DNA from: Phycisphaerae bacterium RAS1
Lineage (GTDB): Bacteria > Planctomycetota > Phycisphaerae > UBA1845 > Fen-1342
Length of the DNA stretch: 64,000 bases
Reading direction: 5' to 3'
Assembly (NCBI GenBank): GCA_007859745.1
Contig: SMLU01000001.1
Location: forward strand, 62,001 to 126,000
Part shown: one piece after another, positions 8,193 through 17,538 of the stretch
How positions within the stretch are numbered: the stretch's first letter is position 1
Layout of the letters: every line of letters begins with the position of its first letter
The notes under the pieces: generated by a model
What the model saw: the letters and a program-made list of their open reading frames with translations, nothing else
What the model was told of the DNA's origin: nothing
Databases searched by the model: none
Made by a program: the position numbers and the translations under genes

Positions 8193-10130
8193 TCAAACGC
8201 CGGACTTCAGCAGCGCCAGCGCCTGATCGGCGATCTGCGCCGCGCCCACGCCGCAGAATTCCAGCTCTTCACTCTCCGTGCGGGTGGACTTGGGGATGCG
8301 CTGCACGCTCAGGCAGCGGCACCGCACGCCGCCGGCTGCGGCGATCGCCTCAGCCGCAGCCGCCCCGTACCCGCCGCCGTAGTTGTCCTCCACGACCAGC
8401 GCCCTTCCGCCGCAGCGCCGCAGCGCATCGACCAGTTTCTCAGCCTGAATCGGCAGGCTGTAAGCGTCGATCAGCGCCGCGCGGATGTTCTGGCGCGAGA
8501 GCAACTCGGCCGCCTTGCGGGCTTCGTGGACCATGTAGCCCGACGCCACGAGCGCCAGGTCGTCGCCTGGCTGCAGGACGTTAACTCCGCCCGGCTCGAA
8601 GCGGGCTGTTTCGTCGTAGAGCAGCGGCACGTCCGGCCGGTGCGTTCGCATGTAGCACATCCCGCGGATGGCCAACATCAGCCGCGTGCAGTGATACGCC
8701 GCGACCGCGTCCGACGGCTGAAAAAGCCAGCAGACCGGGCCGGTGCGCTCGTCGTTGCGGACGGTCGTGAGCGCGCGGAAAAAAGCCACGTCGGCCAGGG
8801 CCATCTGGCTCGGTCCGTCGGAGCAGGGCGTGATGCCCGAGTGCGAGCCGACCAGCTTCACGTTCGCCCGGCTGATCGCGGCCAGCTCGACCTGGTCATA
8901 CGCCCGCCCGATGAACTTCGCGAACGAATTGGCGAAGGGGATGTACCCCCCTGCCGACAGCCCCGCCGCCGCCGAGACCATGTTCTGCTCGGCGATCTTG
9001 CACTCGAAGAAACGTGTCGGATGGGCGGCGGCAAAAATCTCGCTGAAGGTCGAGTTGCTCACGTCCGCGTCCAGCACCACCACCTGCGGCAGCAGCTCCC
9101 CGGCTGCTTTCAGCGTCGCCCCGTACGCTCGTCGCGTGCCCATCGCCCGTTTCTCAAGCAGCGCGGCCAGCCCGCCGGATTTCATCGTGTCGCCAAACGA
9201 CGGCCACGCAACTTCGCGCGGATCGGGCCGCGACGACTCGGCCTTTGGCGGCGCCGGCAGCGGCGGCCGGCCGATCGGCCCGCCCGATCCGCCGGCGGCG
9301 TCGAGCGCGGCGTTGATGGCGGGCAGATCGCTCTCCTTGGGCGGCTTGCCATGCCAATTGCCCTTTTGAAGCATGTCGGCGCCCCAGCCTTTTATGGTTC
9401 TGGCGACAATCGCCGTCGGCGGGGCGGCGGGGAAGCCCGCCAGCGCCGCCTCGATTTCCGCCGGGTTATGGCCGTCGATCGTCTTCACGTTCCAGCCGAA
9501 AGCCGAGAGCTTGGCGGCGATGCGCTCCGCCGATTGTTGCGGCGAGACGTTGGCCGCCTGACCCTGCCCGTTGCAATTGAAAATCGCACAGACGTTGCTG
9601 AGCTTGTGATCGACGATGAAATCGGCCGCCTCCCATATCTGTCCCTCGCGCGACTCGCCATCGCCCACGATGCAGAAGATGCGCCGGTCGCAGCCGTCCA
9701 GGCGCGCCGCCAGCGCCAGCCCGGCGGCGACGCTCAGCCCCATGCCCAGGCTGCCCGTCGCAGCGTCGAAGAACGGAAAGCCCTCGGCCGGGTTGGGATG
9801 ACCGTCGAGCACGCTGCCCTTGGCGCGAAGCTGGTCGAGGTCGGCGACGGACAGCGCCGTTCGCGCGTCAACGCCGACCGCGCCGCCCAGGTCGGCCCAG
9901 GCGGCGTAGACAATCGGCACGGCGTGCCCCTCGCTCAGCACGAGCCGGTCGCCGACCGGACTGCGCGGGTTGCCGGGGTCGTGGCGCATCTGGCGGTACA
10001 TCAGATGAGTCACCAGGTGCGCCAGCGAGAGCGCGCTGGACGGGTGCCCGGCGCCCGCGAGCGTGGTCATACGAACGGCGAGTTTTCCGAGCTGAGCGGC
10101 CTTGGCGCCCACGGCGGCGGCGGAGGACAT
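8193..10130 (-). CDS. tkt: Transketolase
   Basis: A 645-residue thiamine-diphosphate enzyme of the pentose-phosphate and Calvin-type carbon exchange. N-terminal hallmarks are GHPSSALSLAHLVTHL, LSEGHAVPIVYAA, SLGMGLSVAAGLALA and the ThDP motif GDGESREGQIWEA ending in NCN. The pyrimidine half shows RRAYGATLK, FFECKIAEQNMVSAAAGLSAGGYIPFANSFAKF with the catalytic Glu, and a C-terminal transketolase domain. Chosen start: ATG at 10130, because GGAGAAAG lies just upstream; the open frame to 10661 runs through a repeat. Both halves are in one chain, unlike split archaeal-type forms. It could in principle be a dedicated relative, but all core residues are present. Confidence 0.9.
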   Translation of the reverse strand: MSSAAAVGAKAAQLGKLAVRMTTLAGAGHPSSALSLAHLVTHLMYRQMRHDPGNPRSPVGDRLVLSEGHAVPIVYAAWADLGGAVGVDARTALSVADLDQLRAKGSVLDGHPNPAEGFPFFDAATGSLGMGLSVAAGLALAARLDGCDRRIFCIVGDGESREGQIWEAADFIVDHKLSNVCAIFNCNGQGQAANVSPQQSAERIAAKLSAFGWNVKTIDGHNPAEIEAALAGFPAAPPTAIVARTIKGWGADMLQKGNWHGKPPKESDLPAINAALDAAGGSGGPIGRPPLPAPPKAESSRPDPREVAWPSFGDTMKSGGLAALLEKRAMGTRRAYGATLKAAGELLPQVVVLDADVSNSTFSEIFAAAHPTRFFECKIAEQNMVSAAAGLSAGGYIPFANSFAKFIGRAYDQVELAAISRANVKLVGSHSGITPCSDGPSQMALADVAFFRALTTVRNDERTGPVCWLFQPSDAVAAYHCTRLMLAIRGMCYMRTHRPDVPLLYDETARFEPGGVNVLQPGDDLALVASGYMVHEARKAAELLSRQNIRAALIDAYSLPIQAEKLVDALRRCGGRALVVEDNYGGGYGAAAAEAIAAAGGVRCRCLSVQRIPKSTRTESEELEFCGVGAAQIADQALALLKSGV

Positions 10131-10180
10131 CGTGCTTTCTCCCATCGCGACGGAAACGGACACAACCAGACCGCGCAATT

Positions 10181-10236
10181 GGGTGGCACGGGCGTATCGC
10201 CTGTCGCGCGGGACGGGCGAGACGCCCGTCCCACCC
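10181..10236. repeat. GGTGGCACGGGCG palindromic repeat
   Basis: GGGTGGCACGGGCGTATCGC faces GGCGAGACGCCCGTCCCACCC, giving a hairpin upstream of the transketolase gene and between two divergent genes. A second copy of the family lies at 29301-29364. Confidence 0.55.
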
Positions 10237-10366
10237 ATCATGCACCATCTTTGATTAGCTACATTAGCTGATCGCGAAGGCGGCGAGTAGCTTGGGATTT
10301 CGGCGCCGGCTCCCCGGCTTGTGCCCGATCCAACGCACGTCCAGAATCTCCGCCGCGGGTGTTCCA

Positions 10367-11839
10367 ATGACGGACTTGCAACACGCAGCACTTCCCGACC
10401 AGTCCAACGAGCCGCAGCGGATTCCGGAGACATACCCGCCGCTCCCGAACGTGGCGCCCGTGCGGACATTCCCGATTCACTGGATCGCCGCTCCGCCCGT
10501 GTCCCTCCTGGCGCTCCTGGCGCCGCGCTTCGTCGGCCCGCACGCCGCCGCCGCCGGCTGGCTTGCGGCGCTGGCGGTGCACTTCTGGGCGCTGGCGTGG
10601 TCGGCCGGCGTCTGGGCGGCGCTGGGCATCGAAGAGTCCAGCGCAGCGTTCTACAACGCACCGTCGCCCAGCTACCCGTTCATCGGTCACCTTTTTCGGC
10701 CGCCCGCCGCCCTGGCGATGGCGCTCTTCATGATCACCGACCATTGGGGCGGATACCTGGTCATCGCGGTGGTCATTGGGCTCGCACAGGCCGCAGCCTG
10801 GCTCGGAGCCATCGCCCTCATGCCGCTCGCCTGGGCCGGCGAAACACGCGGACGGCTCTACCTGCGCTGCGTCCGGCTGATGTTCTGGGGCACGGCGTTC
10901 CTGGTTCCGACCGCCTATGCCACGCAGCCCGTCGTGCGATACCTGAATAATCAACCGTGGAATATCGGTTCGGACCGGATTCGCGAGGAGGTCGCGATCT
11001 TCGGGTTGGCGCTGGCGGGCGTGGCGTGGGGATGTTCCGTTCTGATCCGCATGGCCGGGCGATACCCCGGCCAGCCGCTCGGCCCGGGCTGGGAGGCGCG
11101 CCCGCCGATGTGCGAAGCCTGCGGCTATCGGCTGACGATGCAACCGGTGCGTGGCGCGTGCCCCGAGTGCAATCGCCCGGTGGCTGATTCATTGCCGGAG
11201 CGGCGCAGCGCGGCGCCGATTGCAGCAGTGCGCTGGTTTGTCGTGCCGGCGTTTCTGTGGACGACGCGGGCGTCGCTGGCGGCCAGGCGGTTTGCACGGT
11301 CGTATCGATTGCTGGACGGCCAGCGAGCCGCGCGGGCGTTTGCCGCGGCGCACTGCGTGCTGCTGGGCTGCTTCACGGCCGTCGCCTATCTCGGCGTCGT
11401 GACCGGGCGGATCGATGAAGACGGGCTGACTGACGTGGTGCGAAACGTCATCAATGAACTTCTGATCGCCGATGACCTGGCGGAGGCGGCCCTCGCCGGG
11501 CTTGCCGGCGGGCTTGCCGCGCTGGGCATTTTCCTGGTCGCGGCGCTGCTGGCGACGCGCGTCGGCTGGAACACGCACGGCGCGCGGGCGACGGTCATCT
11601 GCTACGCGTTCGCGTGGATATGGCTCCCGGTCATTCTCGCCAGCGCCGGCGGGCTGATTCACCTTCGAAACGCGCGCGAACTCGGGCGGCTGCCGCACTA
11701 CGCGCTGGGCGGCCTGGTGCGCGTGGACCTGGGCGATGTCGCGATCGCCGCTCTCTACACGCCGGCCGCCGTGTGCCTGCTCCTGTGGGTCCTGCACTAC
11801 CGCCGCATGCTGATTGAGGCGCGCTTCGCCAACGCGTAA
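10367..11839 (+). CDS. Multi-spanning membrane protein with zinc ribbon
   Basis: A 490-residue integral membrane protein of unknown function. It has about five N-terminal hydrophobic segments (for example LAALAVHFWALAWSAGVWAAL and YLVIAVVIGLAQAAAWLGAI), then a cytoplasmic zinc-ribbon-like insert CEACGYRLTMQPVRGACPEC near residue 247, then about four more helices. Membrane proteins with this CxxCGY-x-L...CPEC insert are common in planctomycetes. Start at ATG 10367 removes a poorly conserved Arg-rich leader that would otherwise begin at 10292. It is divergent from transketolase and convergent with the giant RTX gene. No catalytic motif is visible. Confidence 0.75.
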   Translation: MTDLQHAALPDQSNEPQRIPETYPPLPNVAPVRTFPIHWIAAPPVSLLALLAPRFVGPHAAAAGWLAALAVHFWALAWSAGVWAALGIEESSAAFYNAPSPSYPFIGHLFRPPAALAMALFMITDHWGGYLVIAVVIGLAQAAAWLGAIALMPLAWAGETRGRLYLRCVRLMFWGTAFLVPTAYATQPVVRYLNNQPWNIGSDRIREEVAIFGLALAGVAWGCSVLIRMAGRYPGQPLGPGWEARPPMCEACGYRLTMQPVRGACPECNRPVADSLPERRSAAPIAAVRWFVVPAFLWTTRASLAARRFARSYRLLDGQRAARAFAAAHCVLLGCFTAVAYLGVVTGRIDEDGLTDVVRNVINELLIADDLAEAALAGLAGGLAALGIFLVAALLATRVGWNTHGARATVICYAFAWIWLPVILASAGGLIHLRNARELGRLPHYALGGLVRVDLGDVAIAALYTPAAVCLLLWVLHYRRMLIEARFANA

Positions 11840-11875
11840 CTCGGTTGGTACGGCGCGGGCCGACCGGGCGCCGGG

Positions 11876-14800
11876 TTACGGCCCGCTCAGGCGTGCGATG
11901 AACGGATTGATGTCAAGCACGTTCACCTGCCCGTCCTCGTTCATGTCCGCCGCCTCGATCGTGCAGGCCGGGTACTGATGCGCGTATTCGACCGAATCGG
12001 AGAGCGCCAGCACGAACGGATTGATGTCGAGGATGTTCACCTCGAGGTCGCAATTCATGTCGCCGGCCGCGATCAGCCGGCTACGGCACTCGCAATCCAG
12101 AATCTGGAAGACATTCATGCACAGCCCGCCGCAGTCGCAGTCTGCGTCGCCGGTGCACGCCAGCGACGGGTCGTTGTCGCAGAAGTTGCCGGAGATGACG
12201 ACCGACGGAACAGCGATTGTCCCAGACGGACACTCGCACGCGCCGCACGGCGGCATGATGCCGACCAGCGGCTGGCACAGGTCGTAATCAACAAACGGGA
12301 CCGGGGCGGCGACGTTCGAGCAGTTGCCGACGCCCACGGGTATTGACGACCCACCGGGGGCGACCTGCGTATAGCCCGGCGGAAGCGTCTGGCGAACGCA
12401 ATGGCTGCCCGGGGGCACATCGCGGAACACGTAACGTCCGCCCTCGTTCAGCACGGTGGTCGGATCGTCGGCCGTCGTGACCGTCGTCATGTCGTTGGTG
12501 CTGTTGCAGAAGAGGTCGAGGTGCACCGTGACGCCCGGAAGCGCCGCATCGCCGATCGTGTCGCCGTTCTTGTCAACGAGAACGTAGCCGGTCACAACGC
12601 CGCAGGCCGGGCCGGGAATGCTCTGACCGGTGCAGTCGGCGGTCTTCGTGTCGGACCCGGGGCCGCCGAGGAGAATGTCCGGCGGGCGGTTGCAGCCGAG
12701 CAGGGAGTCGCTTCCGCCGTTGCCGAACAGGTAGTCCTTTGATGTGTCCGGCCCGCCGCGGACGGTGTCGCCTCCGGCGCCGCCGAAGAGCAGGTCTTTG
12801 TTGCCGTCGCCGCCGGTTGATTCGCCCAGGTCATCGATGTCGGGGCCGCCGAACATCAGATCCACGCCATCGCCGCCGTTGAGCGTGTCATTGTCGGCGT
12901 TTCCGAAGCCGATGTCGGTGCCGTTTTCGCCGAGGATGGTGTCGTTGCCGCCGTTTCCGAAGAGCAGGTCGAGGGCGCTTCCGCCGAAGATGGTGTCGTT
13001 GCCGCCGTTTCCGAACACAAGATCGAAGCCGGTGCCGCCGACGTAGAAGTCGTTATTGCTGCCGCCGAAGGCGAGCGAAACGGTGGCGCCGCCGAACATG
13101 GAATCGTCGAGGTTATTGCCGAAGAGGATGTCGATCGGTCCGCCGCCGCCGGCGACGCGGTCCTCGCCGTCGTTGCCGAAAACGATGTCGATGTCGGCGC
13201 CGCCGTTGATGTCGTCATTATCGTTGCCGCCGAAGATGACGTCGATTTCGGTCTGTCCGTCGATCGTGTCGTCCCCGCGGTTGCCGAAGATCACGTCGAT
13301 CACGCCGCCGCCGCCGTAGATCGTGTCCGGGCCGGGGTTGCCGGCGATGGCCAGGTCGCCGAAGAGCAGGTCGATGTCGGCGTCACCGGAAATCCGGTCG
13401 CCGCCGGCATTGCCGAAGATCACGTCGATACCATTGTTGCCGTTGATCGTATCGGCTTCGAGGTTGCCGAATGCGAGGTCGATGATCCCGTCGCCGCAGT
13501 TGATTGTGTCGTTTTCCTTGTTTCCGAACACGATGTCGATGCCGGCGTCGCCGCTGATGTTGTCGTCGCCGCGGCCGCCGAAGGCGATGTCGATCAGGCC
13601 GCCGCCGCAGGTGATGATGTCGTCTTCCTTGCCGCCGAAGATGAGATCGACGCCGTCCTGTCCGTGGATGGTGTCTTCGCCGCGGTTGCCGAAGGCCAGG
13701 TCGATCAGCCCGTCGCCGCACTCGATGGTGTCGCCGCACTTGTTGCCGAAGAGGATGTCGATTTCGAGCAGGCCGATGCCGTCGCTGTCGATGACATCGT
13801 CGTTGTCGCCGCCGAAAACGATGTTGCCGAACGGGATCGGCGTGGATGCGATGATGATGATCCCGCCGTCGTCCACGTCGAGCGAGTCGTCGCCGGGCGA
13901 GCCGAAAACGAAGTCGATTCCGCCCTTGGTGGTAACGATGTCGTTGCCGGACCCGGCGAAGACCGCGTCCAGCCCGCCGTCGGAATTGATCGTGTCGTTG
14001 CCGGAGCCGCCGAAGAGGACATTCCCGAATTCGCCGCCGAACTGGCAGGCGGGGTAGGTGCCGACGATGCACAGATCGTCGTCTCCGTCGCGCGCGTCGA
14101 TGGTATCGTTGTCGGCCCCGCCGAAAATCAGGTCAATGCCGATCTCGGGGTTGCTGTCAGCCGGCGACTGGTAGTCGCAGGTGATGTTGTCGTCGCCGCT
14201 GCCGCCAAAAACGAGATTGCCGAAGTCAATCGATTCGCCAGCGATCGTGATGACGCCGCCCGTTCCGGTGTAGACGGTGTCGTTCCCGTCGCCGCAGAAA
14301 ATCACCTCAATCCCGTCCGGCGGGCCGGTGTCGCCGCGCGTGACGACCGGCTCGATGGGAATGTCGCCGTGGATGGTGTCGTCGCCGTCGCCGCCGAAGA
14401 TCAGGTCGCCCAACTCGATTTCGAAGTTGGCGTTGATGGTAAGCGAGGCGCCCTTGCCGGCCTCGACCACGTCGTTGCCGCTGGAGCAGAAGATTAGGTC
14501 CAGCCCGTCGCCGCACTTGATGTTGTCAGGCTCGGTCCCGCCGAATACAAGATTGCCGAACTCGAATTCGAACGTGCCCACCTTAAGCGTGCCGCCGTTG
14601 TAGGCGTTGATCGTGTCCGGGCCGCTGCTGGCGAAGATCAGGTCAAGGTCTTGCGTGCCGCCGGCGGTGTCGGAGTTGATCGTGTCGCCGCCGTCGCCGC
14701 CCCAGATCAGGTCGCCGAAATCCAACTCGACGTTGATCGAAGAAATGACAATTGCGTCGCCTTCGTCGGTGCTGACCGTGTCGTTGCCAAGCTGGCCGAA

Positions 14801-17371
14801 GATGACGTCAATGCCCTTGGTCGTCGTGATCGTGTCATCGCCTCCGCCGCCGAAAATGACGTTGCCCAGCTTGAGCGTGAATGTGCCGATGGTCATGTCG
14901 CCGCCGTCGGCGCCGCGGATCGTGTCGTTTCCCAGCCCGCCGAACGCCACGTCGATGCCGGTTCCGTAGCCGCCGGGATGATCGAGGTCGATCACGTCGT
15001 CCCCCCCGCCGCCGAAGACCAGGTCGCCGATGTCGATGCTGAAATTGCCGAACGCGATGACCTGCCCGTCGCCGGCGGTGATGGCATCGTCGCCCCCTTC
15101 GCCGAGGATGACGTCCGTGCAGTGGCCGCCACTGATCGTGTCTTTGCCATTGCCGCCGAGAATCACGTCCACGCCGTTGCGGCCGAAAATTTCGTCCATT
15201 CCGTCGTTGCCAAGCAACACATCGACGCCCAGGTCGCCGTCGATCGAGTCATTCCCGCCGCGGCCGATGATCAGGTCCAGATCGTCGCCGCCCAGCAGGC
15301 ACTCGGCGTCGTTTCCGCCGATGATGATGTCGATACCGTCGTTGCCTTCGATGTAGTTTGCGCCCGGGCCGCCGAAAATCAGGTCGGCGTCGTCGCCGCC
15401 GATCAGGTAGTCGTCTCCTCCGGCGCCGACCAGCAGGTCCAGGCCGCTCATTCCTTCGAGACGATCGTTGCCGCTCGTGCCGATGAGCACGTTCGTTCCG
15501 ATGCCGCCGATGACCGTGTTGGTCGTCGCGGGCGGCCCGGAGCAGACGCCGCCGCGCTGGTCGCTTTCGGCGGCCAGGGCCGCGCCGATCAGGGCGCTGG
15601 TGGCAGCGATGATGGCCTCGGCATCCGCAGTAATCTGCGCCGCGTCGGCCGCGATCTGGTTCGACAGCGCCTCAAGCTGCGTCTGCGCGTCGGATTCGTA
15701 CGTCGCGCCGGCATTCTCGAAATCGGACGCGCCGCGCGCTTCAAATGTCGCACCGGCCAGGCCGAGCGAATTCTCGTGGGCTGTTCCCCACCCTTCGGCG
15801 AACGCCTCAAACGCCTCGGCGGTCGCGACGTAACCATCGCCGACGGCTTCGAGCGCCTCGGCCTGCACAACGTAGGCGTCGCCGAGGTTGGCCAGCGCGT
15901 CGGCGTCGATCTCAAGTCCGTCGCCGGCCGTCACCAGCGCGTCGCCTTGCGACGCGCAGCCGTCGGACTGCGCAACCAGACCATCCGCGTTGATTTCGAT
16001 CTCGAAAACCAGCCCTTCGATCGGGCAGGCCGCCGATTCACAGCACTCCGGCGGCTCCGCGTCGTCGGGCGGGCAGGTCTGCGGGTCGTCGGCCGCGGCC
16101 TCGATGTTCAGCCGCTGCTGGTTAATGAAATTGATCAGCGATTGGGCGCTGGCGTCGAGGTTGTTTCCGCAGTCGATGAGCGAGTTAGCCATCGGCTGGA
16201 TCGTGCCGGTGACGGTGTTCACGAGCGGGTTGGCGCCGTTCGTGATGAGGTCGTTCTCCATATCGTCGCGGAGCTGCAGCGCCGGAATCGCCAGCAGCGT
16301 GTTGGCCTGATCCACGAGCTGCATCGTTTGAAGAATCAGATCGGTGCGCGCGTCCGAAATAGCGTTGGCGGCGGGAATCACGAGCTGGTCCTTCACGTCC
16401 GCCAGGTAATTCCCGGCGGGCGTGACGAAATCGCTCTCGACCCGCTGCAGCAGCACGACCGCATTGCTGACCATGTCGCCGCTGCCCTGGCCCAGCGGCC
16501 CCATCGCGCCGGCGAGCGTCGCCAGCGCCTGCGCGTCATTCGAAAGCTGCTGGGCCGTCTGAAGCGTGCTGATCATGCTCATGACCTGCGCCAGCGTCAG
16601 CGTCCCCGTTCGGCCGATGATGATGTCGTCGCCGCCGCCGGTCATGGTCGTGGTCGGCTTGAGCGTCCCCACGTCGCCGTTCGAGTCGTCCATGACAACG
16701 AGGTCTTCGCCGTCGCCCATGTTGATGAGAATGGAGTTGAACGACGCCAGGCCGAACGTCACGACCTGCCCCGAGCCGTCCTCCGGGCTTGAGATTTCGA
16801 GGTCGTTCGCGCCCGCTCTCTTCAAACGCACGCTCTCGTCAACGGACGTGCCGATGATGTTCAGCACGCTCGCGCTTACGAAAATCTGGACTGTCCCACG
16901 CGCCGCGCCGGCGTTGGCGGCGGCCAAAACCTCCGCCGGATCGGGCCAACGGCCTTCTTCGGCCGCATTCACCACGAAATGAATGCAGTCCGCGGCGTCG
17001 CAGCTCCCGCCGGAATTGAACGTGCCGCCCAGGGCCGTGCAGCAACTTGAGGTAGTGACCAGGCAGTCGCCGCTGAACGTGCACGAGCCGGTTGTCCCGC
17101 AATCGCCGCCGTTCGTGAACGTCCCGCCCAGTGCGCTGCACTCGGCGGCGGTGGTCTCAGCGCAGGCCCCGTCGCCCAGACAGCACGAGCCATCGTTGCC
17201 GCGCATTTCGCCGGCAGGCTGCCCGACCGGCGCCGCGCGGTCTCGGGCTTCCGCGAACTGGGAGGCATCCGCCGCAACGGCCGCCGGTTGCGGCGCGTCA
17301 TATGCAATCTTCTCCGCGTGGCCGAACGCGCAGCACAGACCGGCCAACCCGATCAGGGCGGTGAGCTTCAT
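11876..17371 (-). CDS. Giant secreted RTX-repeat protein with dockerin-like C-terminus
   Basis: A 1831-residue secreted protein. Layout: signal peptide (MKLTALIGLAGLCCAFGHA); a Cys-rich segment with two copies of an ALGGTF-x-x-GG-x-C motif (about 58-130); a domain with VQIFVSASVLNIIGT; a long Ala/Gln/Asp-rich helical stretch (about 260-610); then about 950 residues of tandem RTX-type nonapeptides (GGxGxDxhx variants such as GNDTIFGG and LDLLFGN, about 620-1575), which bind calcium between parallel beta-roll turns in known RTX proteins. Next is an SdrD-B/CNA-B-like domain (GYVLVDKNGDTIGDAALPGV, about 1585-1690) and two dockerin-like calcium loops (GDMNCDLEVNILDINPF and DMNEDGQVNVLDINPF). AGGAG precedes the ATG at 17371. 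Probably a surface or matrix protein; no enzymatic domain is seen. Confidence 0.88.
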   Translation of the reverse strand: MKLTALIGLAGLCCAFGHAEKIAYDAPQPAAVAADASQFAEARDRAAPVGQPAGEMRGNDGSCCLGDGACAETTAAECSALGGTFTNGGDCGTTGSCTFSGDCLVTTSSCCTALGGTFNSGGSCDAADCIHFVVNAAEEGRWPDPAEVLAAANAGAARGTVQIFVSASVLNIIGTSVDESVRLKRAGANDLEISSPEDGSGQVVTFGLASFNSILINMGDGEDLVVMDDSNGDVGTLKPTTTMTGGGDDIIIGRTGTLTLAQVMSMISTLQTAQQLSNDAQALATLAGAMGPLGQGSGDMVSNAVVLLQRVESDFVTPAGNYLADVKDQLVIPAANAISDARTDLILQTMQLVDQANTLLAIPALQLRDDMENDLITNGANPLVNTVTGTIQPMANSLIDCGNNLDASAQSLINFINQQRLNIEAAADDPQTCPPDDAEPPECCESAACPIEGLVFEIEINADGLVAQSDGCASQGDALVTAGDGLEIDADALANLGDAYVVQAEALEAVGDGYVATAEAFEAFAEGWGTAHENSLGLAGATFEARGASDFENAGATYESDAQTQLEALSNQIAADAAQITADAEAIIAATSALIGAALAAESDQRGGVCSGPPATTNTVIGGIGTNVLIGTSGNDRLEGMSGLDLLVGAGGDDYLIGGDDADLIFGGPGANYIEGNDGIDIIIGGNDAECLLGGDDLDLIIGRGGNDSIDGDLGVDVLLGNDGMDEIFGRNGVDVILGGNGKDTISGGHCTDVILGEGGDDAITAGDGQVIAFGNFSIDIGDLVFGGGGDDVIDLDHPGGYGTGIDVAFGGLGNDTIRGADGGDMTIGTFTLKLGNVIFGGGGDDTITTTKGIDVIFGQLGNDTVSTDEGDAIVISSINVELDFGDLIWGGDGGDTINSDTAGGTQDLDLIFASSGPDTINAYNGGTLKVGTFEFEFGNLVFGGTEPDNIKCGDGLDLIFCSSGNDVVEAGKGASLTINANFEIELGDLIFGGDGDDTIHGDIPIEPVVTRGDTGPPDGIEVIFCGDGNDTVYTGTGGVITIAGESIDFGNLVFGGSGDDNITCDYQSPADSNPEIGIDLIFGGADNDTIDARDGDDDLCIVGTYPACQFGGEFGNVLFGGSGNDTINSDGGLDAVFAGSGNDIVTTKGGIDFVFGSPGDDSLDVDDGGIIIIASTPIPFGNIVFGGDNDDVIDSDGIGLLEIDILFGNKCGDTIECGDGLIDLAFGNRGEDTIHGQDGVDLIFGGKEDDIITCGGGLIDIAFGGRGDDNISGDAGIDIVFGNKENDTINCGDGIIDLAFGNLEADTINGNNGIDVIFGNAGGDRISGDADIDLLFGDLAIAGNPGPDTIYGGGGVIDVIFGNRGDDTIDGQTEIDVIFGGNDNDDINGGADIDIVFGNDGEDRVAGGGGPIDILFGNNLDDSMFGGATVSLAFGGSNNDFYVGGTGFDLVFGNGGNDTIFGGSALDLLFGNGGNDTILGENGTDIGFGNADNDTLNGGDGVDLMFGGPDIDDLGESTGGDGNKDLLFGGAGGDTVRGGPDTSKDYLFGNGGSDSLLGCNRPPDILLGGPGSDTKTADCTGQSIPGPACGVVTGYVLVDKNGDTIGDAALPGVTVHLDLFCNSTNDMTTVTTADDPTTVLNEGGRYVFRDVPPGSHCVRQTLPPGYTQVAPGGSSIPVGVGNCSNVAAPVPFVDYDLCQPLVGIMPPCGACECPSGTIAVPSVVISGNFCDNDPSLACTGDADCDCGGLCMNVFQILDCECRSRLIAAGDMNCDLEVNILDINPFVLALSDSVEYAHQYPACTIEAADMNEDGQVNVLDINPFIARLSGP
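12620..15515 (-). repeat. Coding tandem RTX nonapeptide array
   Basis: Nearly 3 kb of the gene at 11876-17371 encodes degenerate 27-bp/54-bp units. At DNA level it appears as recurring cgccgaagatg/tcgtc blocks on the plus strand. Units alternate between D-T-I-x-G and I-D-h-I/A-F-G-N/G types, with several longer inserts near 13830-14900. Confidence 0.8.
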
Positions 17372-17538
17372 TACGGACTCCTGGTGAGAGCGGCCGACGG
17401 GACGAATAATCAGTCTATTATGTCGCGGCCAACCCGGTCAAGGGAAAACTGACGCGCTTGAAAAGCGCCTGTGTGGCGGCTCTAATCCAAGGTTCATGCG
17501 ACTACTGCCGCTCGCGCGGCGAACTCTCGGATGGCCTG

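Noticed and set aside
8139-10271. 710-aa plus-strand frame over transketolase
   Set aside because: Shadow of the transketolase gene, which has all ThDP motifs on the other strand.
12620-15515. Possible CRISPR or satellite array
   Set aside because: The repeats are in-frame codons for calcium-binding nonapeptides, vary in sequence, and have no unique spacers.
14651-16792. 713-aa plus-strand frame across the RTX gene
   Set aside because: It comes from the repeat structure of the RTX gene read antisense; Val/Ala/Asp-rich without motifs.
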